Assembly (NCBI GenBank): GCA_902806105.1
Contig: CADCVI010000106.1
Coordinates: 1-9,951, forward strand
DNA from: an uncultured Rubrobacteraceae bacterium
Lineage (GTDB): Bacteria; Actinomycetota; Rubrobacteria; Rubrobacterales; Rubrobacteraceae
Length of the DNA: 9,951 nucleotides
Direction: 5' to 3'
Made by a program: the position numbers and the translations under genes. Positions 1-4,753 of this stretch are shown here, one piece after another (positions within the stretch are counted from its first letter, which is position 1; each line of letters starts with the position of its first letter). The notes below the pieces were generated by a model that was given only the letters and a program-made list of their open reading frames with translations, was not told where the DNA came from and did no database searches.

Positions 1-1
1 C

Positions 2-307
2 GACTACATGTTCGGAACCGGCGCCCACGACGGCCGCGACGCCAACTCCACCCCCGAGTTCATCCTCCTGGACGTCAACCTCCCCAGGCTGGACGGTCAC
101 CAGGTCCTCGAAAAGCTGCGGGGCGACGAGCGGACGCGCCTCGTGCCCGTGATCCTCTTCTCCTCCTCCAACCAGCACGGGGACGTCGTGAAGGGCTACG
201 AGCTCGGCGCGAACTCCTTTGTCACGAAGCCGGCCAACTTCGAGAGATTTTCGGAGGCGATGCAATACCTCGGCTGGTACTGGCTCAACTTCAACGAATC
301 GCCGTAG
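2..307 (+). CDS. Response regulator receiver protein, Rcp1-like, 5' partial
   Basis: This is the C-terminal part of a single-domain CheY-like response regulator; its N-terminal beta1-alpha1 segment, with the acidic pocket, lies before the window. The open frame runs from the first bases (D-Y-M-F-G...). The phosphoacceptor aspartate is in LLDVNLPRLDG (codon 71-73), followed by the switch serines in ILFSSS and the conserved lysine in VTKPANF (codon 227-229). The ending YWLNFNESP resembles the YWLLLNEPP-type tail of Rcp1-type regulators, which in known cases receive phosphate from phytochrome-like histidine kinases. No output domain follows: the gene stops at TAG 305-307, so it likely acts by protein contact. 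Family assignment is firm. The phytochrome link is inference, and any partner kinase would lie upstream, outside the window. Confidence 0.93.
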   Translation, partial: DYMFGTGAHDGRDANSTPEFILLDVNLPRLDGHQVLEKLRGDERTRLVPVILFSSSNQHGDVVKGYELGANSFVTKPANFERFSEAMQYLGWYWLNFNESP

Positions 308-342
308 CGCGCCCTCGTCGGTCGGGCGACCCTGGGCTCAAC

Positions 343-416
343 GTGAGGTCGCAGACCTCATCTTCGCCTCGCGTCGAGGCGGCATCGCGAGGCTCAACCC
401 TACGCCTCTGCGTGGG
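343..416 (+). terminator. Three tandem stem-loops after the response regulator
   Basis: Three compact hairpins follow one another: TGAGGTC-gca-GACCTCA (344-360), CGCCTCG-cgt-CGAGGCG (365-381) and CCTACGC-ctct-GCGTGGG (399-416, one T-G pair). They begin 36 bases past the stop codon of the response regulator. None has a T-run, so they would be non-canonical terminators or 3'-end protecting structures. Stems are read directly from the sequence; the role is inference. Confidence 0.5.
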
Positions 417-420
417 CGAG

Positions 421-781
421 AACCTACATGAAAACCCAAAAAATAGTTAAAATATACATGCCGTTTCGGTCGCAGGTCGGTAACATCTTGTAACAAAGTT
501 TGTCGGATTAAACGAGTTAGCGTTGGAGCCTTCTCTTCTCGCAAGCGGTATTCGCAAGAAGAGAAGGCGACGGATTGAAGAAGCGGGGGCGTTCGATGAC
601 GAACGCGACCTTCCAACACGTTGTACCGTGACAAAGGGTCTGTGAGGGCTTCCCTTAGAGGGAAGGGCAAGTAGACGCAACGACATCCCCGTCCCGGCGA
701 GGGACGGTCAGGTAGACCTGCCCGGGCGGGCGCCGGAGAGTTACGTCCGCGCCGATCGGGTTGGGCCGTTCCGCGCGGAGG
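421..781. other. AT-rich spacer with further hairpins, no gene
   Basis: No credible coding frame is seen here on either strand. Positions 421-520 are clearly AT-richer than the rest of the window (runs such as AAAACCCAAAAAATAG, and ACAAA-g-TTTGT at about 493-503). They are followed by a 12-bp perfect stem (528-539 with 557-568, 17-nt loop), a 7-bp stem (649-655 with 659-665), a 7-bp stem (689-695 with 701-707) and CAGGT-ag-ACCTG (709-720). This could be a promoter plus a structured leader for the sugar-transferase remnant downstream, or a small RNA. I could not match it to a riboswitch class that I know. Confidence 0.4.
528..568. repeat. 12-bp perfect inverted repeat
   Basis: GCCTTCTCTTCT at 528-539 pairs perfectly with AGAAGAGAAGGC at 557-568 around a 17-nt loop. 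The stem is purine/pyrimidine-biased (one arm almost all pyrimidine) and is not followed by a T-run on either strand, so it is not a standard terminator. It is the longest stem in the spacer. Confidence 0.8.
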
Positions 782-1024
782 TTGCGAAAAGGGCTAACGG
801 TCTCCTTGCTGATCGCCTCGGACTGCCTGTTCGCGGCCCTTTTCTGGGCGATGTCGTACGTGCCCTACGGAGCGCTGGTGGCCGGACAGTTCCCCGCGGT
901 GGCCCCCAGCGTGGTGGCTTTCAACATAGCGGCTTGAATCATGTTTCGCGCGTTGGTCGGCCTGTACCCGGGCTACGGGTTGGGCGAGCCGGAAGAGGTG
1001 CGCCGCCAGACCTACGCCGGGGAC
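782..1024 (+). pseudogene. Remnant of WbaP-type polyprenyl-phosphate sugar transferase, N-terminal part
   Basis: One frame reads a hydrophobic N-terminal stretch (about 794-934, including LTVSLLIASDCLFAALFWAM), then a TGA at 935-937, and continues in the same frame with IMFRALVGLYPGYG and GEPEEVRRQTYA to about 1018. The order of membrane helices, the LYPGYGL motif and an EE-RR motif is what I recognise from the membrane domain of exopolysaccharide polyprenyl glycosylphosphotransferases (WbaP/WcaJ type). These start lipid-linked glycan synthesis by moving a sugar-phosphate to undecaprenyl phosphate. The TGA probably replaces a TGG Trp codon. After about 1020 the similarity ends, and neither the rest of the membrane domain nor the catalytic domain is present. 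No clear start or ribosome binding site is visible; TTG 782 is the left limit used here. The remnant call is good, the precise limits are not. Confidence 0.6.
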
Positions 1025-1206
1025 GACCTTCCGCTAGATCTTGCTCGGGCGCCCCGGAGGGCGTCACGATGCAGACGCCGTCGCGAGTGCGCCGGTCTTG
1101 CCGGTTCGGAGATAGTACATTCGTGTGATCGAGAGTTAGCCCATTTGGGGGATTACGACGTCGACACGTTTGCCTATCATGGCCATCACTGGTGGATAGG
1201 AGATGC

Positions 1207-1503
1207 ATGGAGACGACAGTGCTTTGTGAGGCATCGAAAGAGAAAAGGCGCGATGAGTGCTCTCGCCTCGAGCGAAGGGTCGAAGCCACCGACAAGCTCC
1301 TACGGGAGACGGTCGAATGCCTATCGCGGTATTACCCCACGCATTCGGTCGGAACCGCGGCGTACGACAGCCTGGTGGATCTGCGCCCCCATCTGGAGGG
1401 GGCGCTGAGCGCGCTAGCGAACATCGAATGCAGAAGGGATCTGACCGACCAGGAATGCTCCCGGCAACGCGCGTTTCGCATCGCCCTGGTATCGAGGGTA
1501 TAG
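1207..1503 (+). CDS. Small hypothetical protein, 98 aa
   Basis: I do not recognise this protein. ATG 1207 is preceded by AGGAG at 1198-1202, a slightly tight four-base spacing; a GTG at 1192 is an alternative start. The product is polar, Cys/Arg/Glu-rich and probably mostly helical, with no membrane segment or signal peptide. It has five cysteines, including the spaced pairs in VLCEASKEKRRDECSRLE and NIECRRDLTDQECSRQR. A helical, antitoxin- or regulator-sized protein would fit, but there is no specific evidence. Third codon positions are moderately GC-rich, which supports coding but less strongly than for the genes after 4754. It lies in a decayed stretch, so it could be a relic or a chance ORF. 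Confidence 0.42.
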   Translation: METTVLCEASKEKRRDECSRLERRVEATDKLLRETVECLSRYYPTHSVGTAAYDSLVDLRPHLEGALSALANIECRRDLTDQECSRQRAFRIALVSRV

Positions 1504-1917
1504 CTAGTCTACAGTCTGCGGTGCCTGCTCCCTTTGGAGACGGGGTTTGAGTTGCGTGGGTCCGTAGACGACCTCCTCCCCGGAGGCGGCGGGCCAGGTC
1601 CGGGTCCCTGCGAGGGTACGGGATGCACGGGCCCCCGCGAACCTCCGGCAGTGGGCTTCCTCGACACCCTCTCCGGCGGCGGGCGGAGGTCCGCGCCCAG
1701 GGCGAGAGCTGGACAAGCTCGGGGCACTTCCGGCTAGATGAACGTTGCCGGCCTCAGGCCGTACCAGCACGGGGGCGTTGCAGGACACGCAACCCGAGCT
1801 CGTCGTGAGGGGGCCTCGATCCACTAGAAGCGAAGATAGGCCGTTCGGGGGATGTGCCCAAATCGCTCGCGGACTACGGTTGACGGCACATAACCGTAGA
1901 CCAAAGGAAGGCTCCGG
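1504..1917. other. GC-rich stretch without a recognisable gene
   Basis: Frames are open by chance because the GC content is high, but translations on both strands are low-complexity Gly/Pro/Arg-rich and show no known motif. Short GC-rich words recur (CCGGAGGCGGCGGG near 1579 and CTCCGGCGGCGGGCGG near 1671). The only structured element I can support is the hairpin at 1874-1899, listed separately. Confidence 0.5.
1874..1899 (+). promoter_or_regulatory. 8-bp inverted repeat just upstream of a small ORF's RBS
   Basis: CTACGGTT (1874-1881) and AACCGTAG (1892-1899) form a perfect 8-bp inverted repeat with a 10-nt loop. The right arm ends six bases before the Shine-Dalgarno AGGAAG of the 1918 ORF. 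The left arm overlaps TTGACG (1880-1885), which resembles a -35 box, although no -10 box stands at the right distance. It could be an operator, or an RNA hairpin controlling translation. The repeat is observed; the function is inference. Confidence 0.5.
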
Positions 1918-2121
1918 ATGGCCGAAGTAGTGGGGACGAAACCGACAAACTGGCGTTGCAGGCATCTGTACCCAGCCCGGATCGCGCTCGGTAGCGAACA
2001 CCAACGGCGCGCCCGCTGCCTGGGCTGCGGGGAGCTCGGACCACCGCGAAAGAACCTGGCCGAAGCGCTGCGGGCGCTTCGCGCCTCTTTTGTGGAGTCC
2101 GAGCGCGTATCTAAGGCCTAA
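1918..2121 (+). CDS. Small zinc-ribbon-like protein, 67 aa
   Basis: ATG 1918 follows a good Shine-Dalgarno (AGGAAG 1905-1910, spacing 7), the best in the first 2.4 kb. The protein has a C-x-H pair (C14, H16) and a C-x-x-C pair (C34, C37) in RCLGCGELG, 17 residues apart. This layout is typical of a small zinc ribbon or treble-clef fold. A basic region lies between the pairs (HQRRARC), and a helical tail rich in Ala, Leu and Arg follows (NLAEALRALRASF). Such a protein could bind nucleic acid or another protein, but no family is recognised. It stands alone, with a hairpin before its RBS and a short hairpin after its stop. The ORF, RBS and metal-ligand pattern make it the more credible of the two small ORFs here. 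Confidence 0.6.
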   Translation: MAEVVGTKPTNWRCRHLYPARIALGSEHQRRARCLGCGELGPPRKNLAEALRALRASFVESERVSKA

Positions 2122-2134
2122 CCAGGCACACTAA

Positions 2135-2149
2135 CACCCGCGTCGGGTG
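2135..2149 (+). terminator. Short hairpin after the zinc-ribbon-like ORF
   Basis: CACCCG-cgt-CGGGTG forms a 6-bp perfect stem starting 14 bases past the stop at 2121. There is no T-run, so it is at best a weak or Rho-assisted terminator. Confidence 0.35.
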
Positions 2150-2408
2150 ACGGTAAGCGGTCTCGGTTGCGGGGATGGGGGCCTGTTGCCGGGCGAAGGT
2201 GAAGGGAAGACCTTAAGCCAAGACCCGTGCGTCCTTGGGCCGCTCGGGACCGCTTGGAGGGTACCAGCGCCTGCCCGGCCTCCGCAAACGCGGTTCCCGC
2301 TTTCGCTGCGCCATGATCCACTGATCGGCGCGGGCGGTGGTGAAGATCAGAGACGCGGAGCCGCCAGATCCACGAATGAAGGACGAGGTGTTCGTCCGGC
2401 TGCGTGGA
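2150..2408. other. Stretch before the IS with short stems, no gene recognised
   Basis: No recognisable protein is found. Several short stems sit close together: AAGGT-gaagggaag-ACCTT (about 2199-2217), CCAAG with CTTGG just after it (about 2219-2239), and GGACGA-ggtgt-TCGTCC (about 2380-2396). A short frame from GTG 2337 (VKIRDAEPPDPRMKDEVFV) reads up to and into the IS left end and might be the tail of an interrupted gene. After the IS a compatible frame runs only to TAA 3445, and I recognise no family. Confidence 0.3.
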
Positions 2409-2423
2409 GAAACTGTCTGGAAA
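2409..2423 (+). repeat. IS left inverted repeat
   Basis: GAAACTGTCTGGAAA matches the right end perfectly over 15 bases. The next bases diverge (ATACC here against TTCTC on the complementary right end), and so does the base just outside, which sets the element boundary. Confidence 0.92.
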
Positions 2424-2460
2424 ATACCTGACGGGATAGCGGTGGCATACGCTCCTCGTC

Positions 2461-3336
2461 ATGGAAACCAAGAGATACCCCACCGATCTGTCCGACGCCG
2501 AATGGAAGTGCCTCGACCCGCACCTTCCCAAACCGAAGAGGCGAGGACGCCCCAGGACGCACGGCTTACGGGAGATCCTAAACGCCGTCTTCTACGTGCT
2601 CAAGAGCGGATGTCCTTGGCGACTACTGCCCAAGGACTTTCCGCCTTGGAAGAGCGTCTACGACTGGTTCAGAAAGTGGCGCATCGATGGTACCTTCGAG
2701 CACCTCAACGCCGCCCTGCGCGAGGTCTTGCGGGCCCGCTCGGGTAGGAACCCGCTCCCTAGCGCCGGTATCGCCGACTCCCAGACCACAAAGACCACCG
2801 GGGTGGGCGGAGAGCAAAGAGGATACGACGGCAACAAGAAGGTGCGCGGCCGAAAGCGACACCTTCTGGTGGATACCGAAGGATTGGTACTCAAAGCCAA
2901 GGTACACAGCGCCAAGGTCCCCGAGCAGGATGGCCTGAGGCTCCTACTGGAGTCGGCGCGGAGCGGACTTTCGCGTCTGAGGCACCTGTGGCTTGACGCC
3001 GGTTACGAGGGAAGTGGCAGAAGGTGGGCCGAGGAAGCGATGGGCCTGAGCGTGGAGGTGGTACGCAAGCCACCCAAGCCGGTCCCCGAGAAGGTGGCCA
3101 AGGTTTGGGCAGAGGAATGGGCCAAGGCGGAGGGCAAGAAGCTCGACTGGCAGAAGTTCATGCCGCCGCGCGGGTACGTGGCTTTACCTCGCAGGTGGGT
3201 GGTGGAGCGGACCTTCTCGTGGTTGGGCCAGAACAGGAGGATGAGCAAGGATTACGAGAGGCTTTGCGCTAGCGCGGAGGCGTTCGTCTACGCGGCCATG
3301 ATTCGGCTGATGGTGAGGCGGTTGGCCTGTGGATGA
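2461..3336 (+). CDS. IS5-family DDE transposase, 291 aa
   Basis: The product cuts and rejoins the IS ends through an RNase H-like DDE active site. Visible are an N-terminal DNA-binding region (YPTDLSDAEWKCLDPHLP, then the basic KPKRRGRPRTHGLREILNAV to about residue 45), a CPWRLLPKDFPPWKSVYDWF block (51-70), and first Asp D106 in IADSQTTKT. These are followed by RGYDGNKKVRGRKRHLLVDT (120-139), second Asp D179 in LWLDAGYEG, and catalytic E249 in WVVERTFSW near the C-terminus. All three acidic residues are present, the length is normal for the family, and there is no frameshift. ATG 2461 lies 37 bp inside the left repeat with no good Shine-Dalgarno before it, as is usual for weakly expressed transposases. 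Confidence 0.97.
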   Translation: METKRYPTDLSDAEWKCLDPHLPKPKRRGRPRTHGLREILNAVFYVLKSGCPWRLLPKDFPPWKSVYDWFRKWRIDGTFEHLNAALREVLRARSGRNPLPSAGIADSQTTKTTGVGGEQRGYDGNKKVRGRKRHLLVDTEGLVLKAKVHSAKVPEQDGLRLLLESARSGLSRLRHLWLDAGYEGSGRRWAEEAMGLSVEVVRKPPKPVPEKVAKVWAEEWAKAEGKKLDWQKFMPPRGYVALPRRWVVERTFSWLGQNRRMSKDYERLCASAEAFVYAAMIRLMVRRLACG

Positions 3337-3339
3337 GAA

Positions 3340-3354
3340 TTTCCAGACAGTTTC
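3340..3354 (-). repeat. IS right inverted repeat
   Basis: TTTCCAGACAGTTTC is the exact reverse complement of the left end. It begins three bases after the transposase stop codon. Confidence 0.92.
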
Positions 3355-3643
3355 GGAAGGAAGATTCTCCGAAATCCGTATTCAGGATCCTGCATGATTC
3401 AGGACCCCGGGGTGCCCCATGGCCTCGCCTCGGCTCGTCGGCCTTAAGAGAAGATCACAACATCTGGTGGTACGGGCCAAGGATGCAGAGATTTAGTTTG
3501 TGTGGTGCCGCCCTTTTGGCCTCTTAGAAGTCGCGGACCTACGCGGCATGTACTAGCAAGCAATGGTCCAATCACGCGATGCGTCGGGCTCTCCTCACTT
3601 GCGATCATGCCCCATGCCGCAAGCCACTAGAAAGGGACGAGAC
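3355..3643. other. Spacer between the IS and the glutaredoxin-like gene
   Basis: No gene is recognised. Notable are a 10-bp palindrome CAGGATCCTG (about 3383-3392), repetition of ATTCAGGA within 20 bases, and the palindrome ACCCCGGGGT (about 3405). The composition is less GC-rich than in the flanking genes in places (about 3455-3505). Confidence 0.4.
3631..3637 (+). promoter_or_regulatory. Ribosome binding site that decides the glutaredoxin-like start
   Basis: AAAGGGA, six bases before GTG 3644, is the only good Shine-Dalgarno near this gene. A GGGAG at 3654-3658 touches the later ATG 3659 and is too close to serve it. Confidence 0.55.
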
Positions 3644-3913
3644 GTGTACCAAAGGGAGATGGTGCTCTACACGGGGAACCGCTCGTTGCGTTGCTGGCGC
3701 GCCAAGCGCCTCCTCGGCCGCGCCGGCTACCGCTTCGAGGTCGTGGACGCGACCGCGGACCTGGGGGCCTTGGCCAAGCTGTCCCAGGCCGCCCAAGGAG
3801 AGGTGGCGCCGCCCTACGTCTTTGTCGACCGTCGCCCGGTGGGCGGCATGGGCACGGTGCGGACACTGGACGGCTCGGGCCAATTCGAGCGCCTGCTGCG
3901 GGACAGGCTGTAG
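3644..3913 (+). CDS. Glutaredoxin-like protein with SxxC active site, 89 aa
   Basis: The fold signature is that of a small actinobacterial glutaredoxin or NrdH-like protein: a beta strand MVLYTGN, the active-site loop, helix RAKRLLGRAGYRF, the strand EVVDATAD, the proline-bearing segment VAPPYVFVDRRPVGG, and a C-terminal helix. Glutaredoxins reduce disulfides through a C-x-x-C or C-x-x-S pair whose first cysteine is the nucleophile. Here the loop reads N-R-S-L-R-C-W: Ser14 (codon TCG) takes the place of the first Cys, and only C17 remains. Normal thiol-disulfide exchange is therefore doubtful. GTG 3644 is chosen because AAAGGGA (3631-3637) lies six bases before it; the ATGs at 3563 and 3614 have no ribosome binding site and add unconserved residues. 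The gene stands alone between an IS and a truncated gene, so it may be decaying. Confidence 0.8.
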   Translation: MYQREMVLYTGNRSLRCWRAKRLLGRAGYRFEVVDATADLGALAKLSQAAQGEVAPPYVFVDRRPVGGMGTVRTLDGSGQFERLLRDRL

Positions 3914-4160
3914 GCTGCCCTACGACCACCGAAGCCTCGAGAGGGGGTTCCCCGAAGGCCGGACACGGCATCCCGAACGGTATGCCCCACATGACGGAGG
4001 CAATGCCACGTCCGGAGGCTCCGCCCCCCGCGGGCAACGCCCCCGTACCGACTATGGCCACCCACGAGGCAGACGTAACGGTTTACCTGCGCCTTGCGGG
4101 GTTCGATCGTTTACGGAATGAGGCCGAGACTACCGGCCTGGGGGAGGTGCCTGGACAACC

Positions 4161-4520
4161 GTGAGGGGCTGCCTCACGAAGCTGGTGATCCCGCCGGTCC
4201 TGCTGGGGCTCTTCTCATACGTGGTGCTTCCAGGCCTGGTGGAGGACCAGATCGCGCGGCGGCTGCAAGAGCCCATCGAGGTCTCCGCCAGCTTCCCGCC
4301 CGAGATGCTGCTCGGCCGCATCGACCGGGTCCGGGTGAGCTCGGACAGGATGAGCCTGCGGGGCGTCGCCTTCTACGGTGCCCGCGCGGACATTGGGGGC
4401 GTCAACGTCTCGTTGCCGAGCCTACTGGAGGGGAGCTTCAGGATCGAGGCCCGGAGCCGCTCCCTGGGCGCCTCGGCGCCACCGGTGCAGACCGAGCAGA
4501 GCCGGGCGTGCCCCGGCTGA
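4161..4520 (+). CDS. DUF2993 (LmeA-like) membrane-anchored protein, 119 aa, probably truncated
   Basis: The N-terminus is a basic residue cluster and one membrane helix (about residues 8-25, LVIPPVLLGLFSYVVLPGLV). It is followed by the features of DUF2993: VEDQIARRLQ, a VSASFPPEMLLGRIDRVRV block, and VNVSLPSLLEGSFRIEA. Family members are exported or membrane-anchored lipid-binding proteins; the mycobacterial LmeA acts in mannan maturation. From memory the family is usually near 230 residues or longer, so this protein, ending after about the first half at TGA 4518, looks truncated. After one further short in-frame stretch a second TGA follows. The start is GTG 4161, the first start in frame, with GGGGAGG 12 bases upstream (a long spacing). 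Confidence 0.7.
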   Translation: MRGCLTKLVIPPVLLGLFSYVVLPGLVEDQIARRLQEPIEVSASFPPEMLLGRIDRVRVSSDRMSLRGVAFYGARADIGGVNVSLPSLLEGSFRIEARSRSLGASAPPVQTEQSRACPG

Positions 4521-4753
4521 CTGGGCCTGGAGTCGGCTTGATCCTCGGGACCATCGTCCGTCCGGGAGAAGCGAGGTCACGCTGAGACAGGACGCGCGAA
4601 ATTCTGCGCGTGGCCAATAAAAATTAGCCTATTTGGGGTATGCGCCGTTCTTGTGGCGAGCGTATCATGCTTTTGCTAGGTGATGGGTTTGGGACTTGCG
4701 AGCTGTCGGCGCTCTTCGCCTCTTCGCCGTCCCCCTTACGAAAGGCGGAGAGT
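4521..4753 (+). promoter_or_regulatory. Intergenic region with a hairpin and a possible promoter for the beta-propeller gene
   Basis: ACGCGC-gaaattct-GCGCGT (4592-4611) is a 6-bp stem followed by an AT-rich run (CCAATAAAAATTA), and could end transcription of the DUF2993 gene. TATCAT at 4663-4668 resembles a -10 box, but no good -35 box lies 16-18 bases before it. GGCGGAG (4744-4750) and AAAGG (4741-4745) provide the ribosome binding site for GTG 4754. Confidence 0.35.

Larger units (their letters stand above)
2409..3354 (+). mobile_element. Complete IS5-family insertion sequence, 946 bp
   Basis: A single transposase gene (2461-3336) is enclosed by 15-bp perfect inverted repeats, GAAACTGTCTGGAAA at 2409-2423 and its reverse complement at 3340-3354. 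The outer flanks both read GGA (2406-2408 and 3355-3357), a candidate 3-bp target duplication; a 3-bp match can also occur by chance. Size and single-ORF layout fit the IS5 family. The open frame, intact catalytic residues and perfect ends suggest recent arrival or continuing activity. I cannot assign a subgroup with certainty. Confidence 0.93.

Noticed and set aside
1504..2004. A 166-codon minus-strand frame and overlapping plus-strand frames of 60-70 codons.
   Set aside because: The translations are Pro/Gly/Arg-rich with no motif, no ribosome binding site and no agreement with codon use of the real genes; they are open only because of GC content.
3563..3643. Upstream ATG starts (3563, 3614) for the glutaredoxin-like gene.
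   Set aside because: Neither has a Shine-Dalgarno, and the added residues are unlike any glutaredoxin N-terminus; GTG 3644 has both a good RBS and a normal length.
4096..4112. GGGGTTCGATCG, like the T-loop of a tRNA.
   Set aside because: The flanking bases do not form the T stem, and no acceptor, D or anticodon arms can be drawn, so no tRNA is called.
4094..4585. A 163-codon plus-strand frame.
   Set aside because: It overlaps the DUF2993 gene in another frame and has an Arg/Gly/Pro-rich, motif-free product.
1136..4638. A 15-base word, TTAGCC(C/T)ATTTGGGG, found at 1136-1150 and 4624-4638 with one mismatch.
   Set aside because: By a rough estimate, a 15-base match with one mismatch is expected about once or twice by chance among all pairs in 10 kb, and the flanks do not align well.
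4640..4753. ATG 4640 as the start of the beta-propeller gene.
   Set aside because: It would put 38 non-signal residues before a classical signal peptide; GTG 4754 has an RBS and gives a normal signal sequence.
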